Assembly: GCA_049999765.1 (NCBI GenBank)
Contig: JBNGIQ010007829.1
Coordinates: 17,095 to 37,376 of the forward strand
DNA: 20,282 nt
Direction of reading: 5' to 3'
DNA from: Phaeoceros laevis
Taxonomy: Eukaryota; Anthocerotophyta; Anthocerotopsida; Notothyladales
The notes under the pieces are model-generated. The model worked only from the letters and a program-made list of their open reading frames with translations. It did no database searches and had not been told where the DNA came from. This document shows, piece by piece, positions 9,568 through 19,516 of the stretch. Position 1 is the first letter of the stretch, and each line of letters starts with the position of its first letter. A program made the translations under genes and the position numbers.

Positions 9568-10680
9568 GTGACAAATCATTGGTTTCATCCTCCTCTTGTA
9601 TTCGAGACTTCAGAGTCTCCATTTCGACCATTCTACCACCTAGGAACAATTTATTCTCCCGACCTGTCAGAAGGATGTGAAGGAGAAAGGTAGTGGCAGC
9701 ACGTATCTAGCACGATCACCTTACACCGTGTCTTATCAAATGCTGGGTCTCTTACGCTTCCTATACTTGTAGACTATGTCCAGTAGCTGCACTTGGTTAC
9801 TGATCCTTGTGTCCAGAGGGGTGCATTGTGGCCCATCTTCTTAAGCACGGGAAACGTTCCCTAGAAGATGTGGTCTTGCTGCAGGGTTGGAAAGTCCTGG
9901 CAAATCCCTGTGCCGTTGTCCTGCTTACTATGAATAGACTAGTACCTCCTTGGAGCATCTCCCCAGAACAATGCCTTCGCTGTACAGTATCCCGACCTGG
10001 CGTTCTTTCCCGGAAGTTCGTTTCCTACTCATCATCTTAAATGTGCAGTTGTTTGCTGTGAGACCGACATGTGTCTCTAATCATTTGCTGCGAGCTATTT
10101 TCAGGTATCTTGCGCTTGGAACAGGTTGCAGCCTCGCAGTTACTACTGCAACTTCGTCTGGACACGTTATCCTTGGATGTATCTACAAGGATCCTGACAT
10201 GGACCAAATAAATTCCTTCTCTTGTTGTGCAAGTTATGGCTGTTTGGTAGTACAGTAGTCTACCAGCTTTCACATTTCCCAGCAGCAGTGCTGCAGCACC
10301 CCGTTCTCAACCGTTCACCTCAGGTCAGACTTTGTGGGGCAGTACTAGGGTAGACTTCACTGTCACTCTCGCCTATGCTAAAGATCTCGCTAACCTTCCT
10401 TAGGAGTCAGACTCCGGACTCCAAGCGCCTCGAGCAAGCTTTTGAGTTGTGATCCTCATTAGAATATTCTTTTCTATCTCTTTTCTATCGCGACGGTTTT
10501 GTGGCGCTGTGCAGATTCCAGGCGCTCACATCGAAGCTGTGGGTAGCAGGTCCGCAGTCGTCAAGAGCCACAAAGTCCTATGACAAGTGTCTTCGGTGAA
10601 TGTTACGTCTGCAGTGGCGCCGATCTGCTGAAGAAGGTCGGAGCGCGACGCAGAGCTGATCGAGCAGCAGCGTTGCAAGC
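9568..10680. other. 3' UTR of the LETM1-like gene and upstream region of the aldehyde oxidase gene
   Basis: About 1.1 kb with no supported gene. Open frames here are short and unlike proteins. An AATAAA at 10207-10212 could mark the poly(A) site of the upstream gene. The last ~200 bp are GC-richer and probably hold the 5' UTR of the oxidase. No clear TATA box was seen. Confidence 0.5.
10207..10212 (+). terminator. Candidate poly(A) signal AATAAA for the LETM1-like gene
   Basis: This is the only canonical AATAAA found between the LETM1-like stop and the next gene, about 640 nt past the stop. Plant poly(A) signals are loose, so another site nearer the stop may be used. Confidence 0.3.
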
Positions 10681-13600
10681 ATGGGACGCTCACTGGTGTT
10701 CGCGCTGAATGGGGAGCGGGTGGAGGTGGCCCAGCCCGATCCCTCCATGACCCTGCTCTCCTACATTCGCACCTTCACGCCTTTGCGGGGCACCAAGCTC
10801 GGCTGCGGCGAAGGTACGCAGTGGTTCCACCTTCACCTGCTTGATCTGTTGTGGTAGAGGTGCTTGGTGGTGGTGGTGGAGTGTTCTGAGTGTGTAGTGG
10901 TGGTGCCTTGGCCACAGGCGGATGCGGAGCGTGCTTGGTGCTGTTGGCAAGGTACGATGCTGCGAGCAAGCGGGTGGAGGAGAGCACCATCAACTCGTGC
11001 CTGGCTCCGCTGTGCTCTTTGGACCTCTGCGCCGTCACCACCACGGAAGGTTTGGGCAATTCCAGGGACGGGCTGCATGCCATACACAAGCGGCTGGCGG
11101 GCTTCCACGCCTCGCAGTGCGGCTTCTGCACTCCCGGGATGGCTATGGCGGTGTATGGAAGCCTCAGGAAGTCGCAGTCGGAGGAGTCGAAGGGGCAAGG
11201 TGGTGGCCCGATTGCGCCTAGCGCAGTAGTGTGCGGGCTCACGGCGTCCAAGGCGGAGACTGCTATTCAGGGCAACATTTGCAGGTGCACGGGGTACCGG
11301 CCCATTTTGGACACGTGCAAGAGCTTTGCGGAGGATGCGGACTTGGAGGATCTTGGAGTGAACGCATTCTGGTCACGCAAGGAGGAGGCGAGTGCGTCCT
11401 TGCTCCCGGCGTACGATCCCGCCAAGGACCCGGTGTTCCCCAAGTTTTTGCTGGAAATTGCGGAGGCGGAGGCGCGGTCGGAATGGGGTGGGAGCCGGTT
11501 TCTGGATGGAGGTGTGGCGGAGAGGCTGTGGGTGCCGGTGCGGAGCCTGGGAGACCTGTTTGCGGCGCTGGAGAAGCACCAGGGACTCAAGGAGGAGGTG
11601 AAGCTGGTGGTGGGAAACACGAGCCAGGGGATTTACAAGGACATCAAGCCACAGGTGTTCATCGACATCAGCAGCGTTCCCGAGCTGCTGACGCTCAAGC
11701 ACGGGAAGACTGGGGTGGAGGTGGGCTCAGCTGTAAGCATCTCCAAATTCGTCGCCTTCCTGGAGGAGAGTGGCTCCTTGGTCTACACCCAGCTGGCAGC
11801 CCATCTGCACCGCCTGGCCAGCGCGCATGTCCGCAACCGGGCCAGTGTAGGAGGCAACTTGATCATGGCGCAGCAGCTGGGCTTCGACTCCGACATGGCC
11901 ACCATTCTGCTGGGAGCCGGCGCCTCTGTGAAGGTCGCGAGCTCCAGTGGGGAAACCGTGCTAAGCATGGAGGAGTTTCTGGAGAGAGGCGCCCTGGAGC
12001 CGGGCTCTGTGCTTGTAGGCGTGACGGTTCCATCCTGGAATGATGCGGAGGCAAACGGCTGCTCAAACGGGGCAGTTTCTCACGATCAGCTGCTCTTCAA
12101 GACCTACAGAGCGTCTCCCCGGCCGCTGGGGAATGCCGTCTCGTACGTGAACGCTGCGTTATTGGCACGCATTGAGCAGGTGGACGGGAAGTACCTGGTG
12201 AAGCAAGCTCGCCTGGCCTTTGGGGCTTTCGGGAGCAAGCACGCCGTCTTGGCCGTGGAGGTGCAGAATTTCTTGACAGGTAAGGAGCTATCGGCGCAGG
12301 TTCTGTTGGAGGCTGTTGTGCTGCTCAAGTCCTCGGTTGTCCCTGCCAAAGGGACGCACAAGGCAGCCTACCGCTCGAGCCTCCTGGCTGCCTACCTTTT
12401 CGACTTCTTCAGACCTTTTGTGGAACAGACTAATGTGCTTGAGGCCAACGGCGAGCACGTGAGCGCGGAGAATGGCAACAGTTTGGAGAATGGCAGCAGT
12501 TTGGAGAATGGCAACAGTTTGGAGAATGGTAATGCCAAGGGAAGGAAGGGCACGAAGGCGAAATTGCTGTCCAAGGGAACTCAGAAATTTGCGGTTTCGG
12601 ACGAGTTCTATCCTGTCGGGAACGCAGCTCCGAAGGTTGTGGCGGATCTGCAAGCATCAGGTTTGTGCCGTTTGTGTCCGCCTCCGAATGGTCACCTCCG
12701 GCTATTACTACATGGGCTGTGAAACCTGTTTGTTGCAATTGCAGGAGAAGCCGTGTATGTGGATGATATTCCTGCTCCCGAGGGATGTCTGTACGCTGCA
12801 TTCGTCATAAGTGCACATGCGCTAGCGGAAGTGAAAGGTGTTGATGCATCACGAGCCCTGGCCTCTCCTGGAGCTGTCTCCCTTGTAACTGCTGAAGACA
12901 TTCCCGAGGGAGGGCAGAATCTGGGATGCTCATTTCCAATTTTCGGAATCTCTGAAACTCTTTTCGCCACTGACAAAGTTGAATATCATGGTCATCCCGT
13001 GGCCGTGTTGGTAAGTGATCATTGTGCGCTGTTCCCATTTCTTCATTTTCTTCTTGAAAGTGCGTGTTAACATTGCGATCATTTCAAACAGGTTGCTGAT
13101 AGCTACGAGCATGCAAGAGAGGCAGCGGCCAAAGTTTGTGTCACATACGACACAGAGAAGCTGGGGCCACCTGTTTTAACGATTGAAGATGCGGTTGCCA
13201 AGAGCTCCTATATTGACATTCCTCCTTTCCTAGATCTGTCTCCTGTAGGAAACGCGGACAAGGCACTCTCAGAAGCTGAGCTGAAGATAGAAAATGCAGA
13301 GGTGAATTAAATACTCATTGTTCAGTCCTGATTATGTTTTATGCTTTTATATGGTTGTTGTCCACTAATGATGGAAAGCTGCAGGTGTTTGCCGGCTCCG
13401 CCCAGTACCACTTCTACATGGAAACACAATCAGCACTAGCTATCCCTGATGAGGATGGCCAAATCGTGGTGTACAGTGCCTGCCAGGCTCCAGATATTGT
13501 TCAGCAAACGGTCGCAGAGTGTCTGGGGATTCCCATGCATAACGTTCGCATCATCACGCGCCGGCTTGGTGGTGGATTTGGAGGAAAATTCACAAAGGCC

Positions 13601-15792
13601 TGCCTGGTATGGTTGTTTTTGCTCCTGTCTTGTATGAAGCCTAATCCTCATTTCGTGGATTTAGTGTTACGCATTCTAGGAGCTGAAGGAATGTTTCCGT
13701 CAGTCTGATCTCACTACGTGACTGTGTAATCCTTTTTTGGTTAAACGTAGGTCTCTGCAGCGTGTGCACTTGCTGCATGGAAGCTTAGACGTCCAGTACG
13801 CATGTACTTGGACAGAAAGACAGACATGCTCATTGGCGGAGGTAGGCATCCTACAAGAGCTGTATACTCTGTAGGCTTCACGAAAGAAGGAAAGATCACA
13901 GCTCTGCAGGCCAAGGTGACGGTAGATGCTGGTTGGTCTCGGGATATGAGTCCCCTTATACCTCTTGGGATTCACTCATCCCTGAAAAAGTACAACTGGG
14001 GAGCTTTAAATGCAGAGTACAAGGTAGTCAAGACAAACTTGTCCAGTAAAACAGCAGTGAGAGGTCCTGGTGATATCCAAGGTGCTTTCTTTGCTGAAGC
14101 GATTATCGAGCATGTGGCTGCCAGTCTGGGTCTGGCTTCCCAGGAAGTAAGAGACAAAAATATGCACACTGTGGAGACAGCCAATATGTTCTGGGGTCCT
14201 CATGCTGTAGGTGGTCCTGAGGGATTTACCCTGCCAGTTATCTGGGAACAACTCAAAGACAAATCAAACTTTCACAAAAGAGAGCAGGAGGTCAAGGCAT
14301 TCAACAGCAAAAGCAAGTGGGTTAAACGAGGTTTAGCCATGGCGCCTGTAACCTACGGGGTGAAGCTTGCTCCAAGACTTGGAAGAGTGACTGCATTTGG
14401 TGATGGATCTGTAGTGGCTGAGGTAGGAGGGATAGAGATGGGGCAGGGTCTCTGGACCAAGGTCAGACAGACTGTTGCCTACGGCCTGAGCAAGTTGTGG
14501 GACAAGCCTGGAACTGGGTCTGTGGACATCTCCAAAGTCCGAATTGTGCAGGCAGATTCGATTAGTTTTGGGAACGGAGGCATAACTGGAGGAAGTACCA
14601 CGTCGGAGACCAACTGTGCTGCTGTCAATGAAGCATGCAAGGTGTTGGTAGAGCGGCTGAAGCCTGTCAAGGAGATGCTGGAAGGAGCAAGCCCGGGTGG
14701 CGTTACCTGGGAAGCTGTGATTACCACTGTACGTGACCTCGTCCACCTCATTTCCCCAACATGGACAGACTGCCTCTTTGCCTATGTGTGCATCAGCGAT
14801 TTGCTTCTCTGTATTGTTTGGGTTCTGTAGTGGGGAGTTTCGGGTTCTGTAGCCTCTCCATAACCTTACACATAGACTTACTCTTTCCTGCCCTTCCGCC
14901 ATCACGTCAGGCTAAAATGACTGGAGTAGATCTGTCCGCTCAAACAATGTGGACAGTTCAACCTAGCGAAACAGAGTACATAAACGTTGGTGCTGCTGTC
15001 AGTGAGGTACGCGTATGTATACCATTCACGTTTCCAGTTTTGACAGGTTGCTGGATTTTGTTGCTAAAAACACACTGCTGCAGGTGGAAGTAGATGTGCT
15101 GACTGGAGAAACAGTGATTCTTCAAACTGACCTTCTCTACGACTGTGGAAAGAGTTTAAATCCTGCTATAGACGTTGGACAGGTTTGATGGCATTGCTCA
15201 AGTAGTCTAAAACCCCACACCTTTTGCACTCTCGCTTTGATGTGTCACATAGGAACGGGGTTGGTACCTTAAATCGTGACTTGTGCAGGTTGAAGGCGCC
15301 TTCGTCCATGGTGTGGGCTTCTTTCTGACCGAGGAGATCCTGAACGATGAGGTTGGTCACCAGCTTTCAGAAGGCACTTGGCTGTACAAGCCCCCCACGT
15401 TTGACAACATTCCCCGTGTCTTCAACGTGGAGCTGCTCAACAGTGAAGCTCACAAAATCCGCATTCTGTCTGGCAAAGGTAATGACTCCTTGCAGATTCC
15501 TCTGGTGTGACATGGTTAGTTGGTTTTGTTTGACCCAGGTGAGAAACTGACCCATGATTGCGGCTTGGATGAAGCTGTGGGAGAACCGCCTCTGCTGCTG
15601 GCGACAACAGTGCACTCTGCAGTAAGAGAAGCGATCAACTCTGCCAGGCGAGACCTCAGAGGTGAAACAAGCGACTTTTTCAGGCTGGACACGCCGGCAT
15701 CTATCGACAAAGTGAAGACGCACTGTGGCCTCGACAATGTCGAGCAGTACTTGGGATCCCTCGTGAGTCAGAAAAAGGTGCTTGTGCAGTAG
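10681..15792 (+). CDS. Aldehyde oxidase (molybdo-flavoenzyme, plant AO type), ten exons
   Basis: Exons: 10681-10813, 10918-12660, 12745-13010, 13092-13301, 13385-13606, 13751-14728, 14911-15006, 15084-15182, 15289-15478, 15539 (or 15575)-15792. All introns are GT-AG and in phase; product 1396 or 1384 aa (plant AOs ~1350). Two [2Fe-2S] clusters: Cys42/47/50/72 (GCGEGGCGAC) and Cys112/115/166/168 (QCGFC, CRCTG). FAD domain ~245-430 with VVGNTSQG and SVGGNL, then a flavin C-terminal domain to ~550. The molybdopterin domain starts ~620, with [10 protein letters not shown] (790-799), GGGFGGK (846-852), [10 protein letters not shown] and AVGEPPLLL with the catalytic Glu. [15 protein letters not shown]-like and [13 protein letters not shown]-like segments favour AO over xanthine dehydrogenase. 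Plant AOs oxidise aldehydes to acids in the cytosol (for example abscisic or indole aldehydes), need sulfurated molybdenum cofactor and pass electrons to O2. The substrate cannot be read here. An NSLENG-repeat linker (~562-582) is unusual. Confidence 0.93.
12467..12534 (+). repeat. In-frame 18-bp coding minisatellite in the aldehyde oxidase
   Basis: The unit GGAGAATGGCAACAGTTT occurs at 12467-12484, 12485-12502 (one base changed) and 12503-12520, with a partial fourth copy to 12534. It codes for repeated ENGNSL residues in the linker between the flavin C-terminal domain and the molybdopterin domain. Because 18 is a multiple of 3, copy-number change keeps the reading frame. Confidence 0.92.
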
Positions 15793-16839
15793 ATTGTACT
15801 CGGACCACTGGCACGCACCAGCTGATAAGTGTCATAACGATTGGGCGCAGGCCTATCCTAGATCCCGAGGTTTAGTAGTAGTAGTAAGTTGATTATGGTG
15901 TCGAGCGGGTGTAAACCAGCGATACGAATGTGTGGCTTCGGCCCCAATCATGTCATGTCCGTCAATCAGTATAAATCCACTTCTCTCAGGATTTGTGAAA
16001 GCCAGGTTAGCCCAGAAGCACCGCGACAGCCCAGGGCAAATGGTCCAGGCCCCACCCTTCAGGTTGCGACCTAGCACCGGTGGATGGACTTTTGTCTCTC
16101 ACCCTCGTGACTGCAACGCCCAAGCATTGGCTGTAACTCAGAGCCCTGCCCGCCTCGAGATGTGTTCTTCTGTCTCGCCCCGACCCCGTTTCCAGGCTGT
16201 ATGCCAGTTCTTGCCGTGTGAGAGAAATTTTGCCAAGCAGAGAACTCCAACCAGCCCGAGAATGGCGTTTTGAGGTTTCGCCTCCGAGCCCAGGTGACCA
16301 GCTTGTGGTCTGAACAGCTTAATTACGCAATGCTGACCTCTGGACACAGACTAAGCGATCAGAATCAATCCAAGCATTCATGGCCCAAGGGCCCACACAC
16401 ATACATACCGCCATTATTTGCCCATAAAACCAAAGCCAACGCAACACAGCATCATCCAAGATTCTTCCTAAAAGCCTTCTAAGACACTAGCTACGCCTTC
16501 TGCCACTATCCTTCTTCCATGACAGGCGCCCATAGGACAGCCTCTGGCATCCAGCCCCCAGCCAATGTTGGGAAACACCAAGCTGCTCAGCCTCGAGCTC
16601 TCGGCTAAGTAAGGATGCCACCTGACCGGACAGCTATTGCCAGGATGACTCAGCCAGCCATGCCTCTGTACAGCGATCTACCAGTTATGCAAGCTTGCAG
16701 TTAAGCAAGTTTAACAAAAAGCCCAGACTCCTAACGGATGCTCAAATCCGGTGCTGCCCCAACAGATTCAGCAATAAAGTTACTCAAAAACATACGAAAC
16801 AGATATACAAAAGTGGGTCGTCAACCAGTTTTCTAACAG
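15793..16839. other. Intergenic region downstream of the aldehyde oxidase
   Basis: The start should contain the 3' UTR. A (TAG)n microsatellite lies at 15873-15887. From ~15890 to 16290 the DNA is GC-balanced and open in frames on both strands (plus 15932-16273; minus 15853-16077 and 16138-16347), with no domain I can name. An AATAAA lies at 16773-16778. No gene is supported. Confidence 0.45.
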
Positions 16840-16912
16840 TGGAGATGCGGGGTATCGATCCCCGTACCTCTCGCATGCTAAGCGAGCGCTCTACCATCTG
16901 AGCTACATCCCC
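16840..16912 (-). tRNA. tRNA-Ala (anticodon AGC)
   Basis: A 73-nt cloverleaf reads on the minus strand from GGGGATG at 16912 to CATCTCC plus discriminator A at 16840. The acceptor stem pairs fully and includes the G3:U70 wobble that identifies alanine tRNAs. D arm: TAGCTCAGATGGTAGAGC; the anticodon loop CTTAGCATG gives AGC; T arm: GGGGATCGATACCCC. No intron is present. A T4 run on the minus strand (plus 16809-16812, AAAA) lies ~28 nt past the 3' end and fits an RNA polymerase III terminator. Internal A and B boxes are in place. Confidence 0.97.
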
Positions 16913-17188
16913 GCGCACATATTCGCCAATGTATTATTATAGAGTTGTTAAATAAAACATTTTCTGTGAGGGTGGTGTTGGCCTCAGGTTTGTTGATCTG
17001 GACTCATGATCATTCAGCAACGAGAAGGTGATTGTATGTGTGGTCCGCTATGGACAGCTAAAGTCTAGTTTGGGTAGTAATTTGAGTAAATCTGGAAGTC
17101 TAGCTTGTATGTATTTAGTTCAGGTGTTTGCCGGGTCCAAAGACCACACGTGCAGCAAATGACGGGCCGCGAAATAAGAAACATGTTT

Positions 17189-17229
17189 GAAATATGAGAT
17201 AGGAAATATGAGATAAGAAATATGTTATA
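17189..17229. repeat. AT-rich ~14-bp tandem repeat, three near-copies
   Basis: The core GAAATATGAGATA occurs at 17189-17201 and 17203-17215, with a variant, GAAATATGTTATA, at 17217-17229. It lies outside any recognised gene. Confidence 0.75.
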
Positions 17230-17443
17230 GGGGGAAATCATCTTGGGCTTGGGCAGGCCGACGTGGACGTGATGTAGCAGAACCCTCTCTGTTTGCTGTA
17301 ACAGCATTTGTGGGTGCCGGGAGAGCGAGTTTGTGAAGCTTCTCGACGGTTGGCAAGGATCTGTATATATTTCACGTTGCTCGCAATTTCGCAAACGTGT
17401 ACAGATCTGCTGTGTGGTGACTTATTTACAACTTTACGTAGTT

Positions 17444-17461
17444 GAGGTGTTGCAACACCTC
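17444..17461. repeat. Perfect 18-bp palindrome
   Basis: GAGGTGTTGCAACACCTC equals its own reverse complement over all 18 bases. It could be a dimer binding site or chance. No gene start lies close by that would give it a clear job. Confidence 0.8.
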
Positions 17462-18328
17462 TGAGTCAATTTCGAGTGCTGATGAGACAGGATACGTGTG
17501 CGTTTCACGCAGCTAGCTTTATAAATGCACCAAGTCTTAATATGAAAGAAGAACACTACAAATGTTTTGCACAGACCTGTCTCTTGGCGCAGACCTGTAT
17601 CAATACGCCTCTGAGTCAGTCCGCCTTGGTGATCTTCCTAATAGCTACCACAATACACATATATGGATCCTTGACACACTGGTGAGCTTCCACAGTTGTA
17701 CGTACTACGCAATCCAAGCCTTTTACAAGCAGAAGGTCCCGACTACCGAGTTGTAACTAAAATAGACGCGGGACACCCCCGGCCGCCGGATCGATATGCA
17801 CACGCCGGGTCCGCAGCTACCTATAATAGCGTCATGACTGTGTCGTGCGATTTCAGCATCCTGCATACATTCTCTTACGGGCCGCAGCATCCCTCAGCGT
17901 TCAATTGGTCCTGAACCGGTACCGTCAATCTGCTGAAGTCATTGCCTGCCAGGAGTGCCCCCTGGCACGCATTCTGCAGGCACACACACCGATATATATC
18001 GATTTTAGAAACTTGTTCCAAGGGTCAGGACCAAAGCCGTGGGCACCACTGCACCGCACTAGTTGGGTAACCCTATATCCTGATCTCTGGCCGTTGAAAC
18101 CATTCAGCGCGTGGAAGACTAGTTTCCTCACTATAGCTAGCAGAATAGCCTACCAACTGGTACATATATACTGGAGATGCATAGCCACTGGTCAGCTGTA
18201 GTAACTCTTCTATAGATCTGGAGCAACATATAGATAAGCACGCAAGCAATGTGGCAGCAGCAGCCGGAATTGCTCGCAGTTGATGCACGTATGTAGCTAT
18301 GTAAAGGGTCCTTGCCAGAATGACTCAC

Positions 18329-18514
18329 CTGTAGAGTCATGACCTCGACTCCATTAACATTCAGCGCAGCATTGAGCATATTGCTACAATCCTCCGGCGA
18401 CGCTGCTGCAGTGGCAGTGCGGGCGCCGGATGCGAGCAGCATTCCGGCGAGCAGCATTCCGGCCAGCACCACAATGAGGCGCCTACTTTTGGTATCACTG
18501 TTGGAGGCCGCCAT
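18329..18514 (-). CDS. Candidate first exon of a small secreted protein (partial)
   Basis: The minus-strand exon runs from ATG at 18514 to a consensus donor CAG|GTGAGT at 18329/18328 and codes for 62 residues. It opens MAASNSDTKSRR, followed by a hydrophobic core (LIVVLAGMLLAGMLLA) and an Ala/Thr-rich stretch with a likely signal-peptide cleavage near ATAAA|SPEDC. The mature part begins SPEDCSNMLNAALNVNG. The layout (basic n-region, hydrophobic h-region, small residues at the end) is that of a secretory signal peptide. The exon ends in phase 0. The next exon was not found with confidence, so the family is unknown; a small Cys-containing extracellular protein is one possibility. Confidence 0.45.
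18434..18463 (-). repeat. 15-bp tandem duplication in the signal-peptide core
   Basis: Two identical 15-bp units (plus strand GAGCAGCATTCCGGC, at 18434-18448 and 18449-18463) code for the repeated AGMLL in the hydrophobic core of the candidate secreted protein. The duplication is in frame and lengthens the hydrophobic stretch. Confidence 0.85.
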
Positions 18515-19015
18515 AGCCACAGCCTTAAGCTTGCCTTGCCTTCCGCGCGGTTCCAATCCGAGCAGGTAGCAAGCAAGCAAGAAAGCAAGTAGGCGAGCAC
18601 GGAGCTCTGGAGGGATCGACTGGAGGATTGCTAGAGCTGTGCAATCTTTCATATGGTCGGCAGCGTAGGAGCACCCGTGCGGCCGGCGGGCCTTTCCTCT
18701 TTTTTGTATGCCTTTTAGGGGCTGACAATAGCATTATTTTAATTGGATTGACACGTTGACAGGTCATACCTAGGCTATTTCCCATCTCCTAAATCGTAAA
18801 GAGTGTTGATGAGCGATACGTGCGACTGACGCGTCCGTAGACTCCGTACCTCGCCCCTCTCTCTCTCTCTCGCAGCCCCTACCGGTCGGTGGCCACCGCC
18901 GGACCGGCTCCCACCCTACCCGCATTCCTTCTACCCGCGGCCTCGCTACCCGTCGTCCGCCACCCCGCCACCACACCTGGCTTGCAGCGCCCTAGCCGCA
19001 TCCGTCACCACCGCG
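18515..19015. promoter_or_regulatory. Upstream region of the candidate secreted-protein gene
   Basis: It contains a pair of W-box-like cores, TTGACACGTTGACA, at 18748-18761 on the plus strand. A CCAAT motif lies beside it when read on the minus strand. A (CT)n tract lies at ~18857-18871. W-box cores bind WRKY factors in plants, but TTGAC is short and may occur by chance. Beyond ~18880 the DNA turns strongly GC-rich. Confidence 0.35.
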
Positions 19016-19120
19016 GCAGCGCCACCACGGCCGGGCTCGCAGCGCCACCACGGCGGGCTCGCAGCGCCATCCCGCCGGGCTCGCAGCGCCACCATGCTTG
19101 GAGCGCCATCCCGCAAGGTC
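19016..19120. repeat. GC-rich ~22-bp minisatellite
   Basis: About five units begin GCAGCGCCACCACGG or a close variant: 19016-19038 (23 bp), 19039-19060, 19061-19082, then two more diverged copies to about 19120. Related fragments continue on both sides (~18960-19200). The 22-23-bp period does not keep one reading frame, so the long open frames on both strands here are best explained by low stop-codon frequency in GC-rich DNA rather than coding. Confidence 0.75.
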
Positions 19121-19324
19121 CAGAGCTTCGACACCCCGCCAGGTCCAGCCTGAGAGCCCGGCCGGGATTGCAGCCCCGCCACCACGGCTGGCTGGCTGGC
19201 TTGCTGCCCCGCCTCGCATGCCGCCCGGCTTCTCGGGCCAGCACCCGGCTCCCGCCCCCTTCGCATTCCGGAGCCTGCTTCCCACAGCCATGCCACTCCA
19301 GCCCGCTGTCCACAGGCCGCCTCT

Positions 19325-19516
19325 CACAGGATTGTAGATGCTGGACGATTTCTGGAAAATGGTCTTGGCGGTCAACTTGAAATTCATCGCTGTGGAACCC
19401 TCTTTGTGCTCATTGATGCATGCATTGACAAGTTTTTTGATCACTGCAGCTTCTCCACAATGAAGAGCCAGCATCCAGACAAATGCTAAGTGTAGGCGAA
19501 GGATTCTGATGGGCAC
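19325..19516 (-). pseudogene. Possible ankyrin-repeat-like exon fragment
   Basis: The minus-strand frame reads LRLHLAFVWM, then HCGEAAVIKKLVNA and KEGSTAMNF. This loosely resembles an ankyrin repeat (LHLA...G...V..LL..A) followed by the start of the next. The frame begins without an ATG and runs on into the GC-rich minisatellite. A possible donor, CCT|GTGAGA, lies near 19328. It could be an exon of a gene extending right, a decayed gene copy, or chance. The resemblance is weak and rests on one repeat only. Confidence 0.22.

Larger units (their letters stand above)
16913..18328. other. Gene-poor region
   Basis: About 1.4 kb with no supported gene. It holds an AT-rich ~14-bp repeat in three near-copies (17189-17229), a perfect 18-bp palindrome (17444-17461), a 12-bp palindrome CGATATATATCG (17990-18001), and two copies of CCTCTGAGTCA (near 17458 and 17608). 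Further exons of the minus-strand secreted-protein candidate at 18329-18514 would have to lie here, but I could not pick one with confidence. Confidence 0.4.

Noticed and set aside
10775-12043. Long alternative frames on both strands across the first exons of the oxidase
   Set aside because: They are GC-rich shadows of the second oxidase exon, whose frame carries all cluster and FAD motifs.
10681-15792. Xanthine dehydrogenase as the identity of the large oxidase
   Set aside because: The domain order is the same, but the molybdopterin-domain segments ([35 protein letters not shown]) read like plant aldehyde oxidases. A tree would settle it.
17065-17394. A 109-codon minus-strand open frame
   Set aside because: Its hydrophobic part is produced by the AT-rich tandem repeat at 17189-17229, and no start context or domain supports it.
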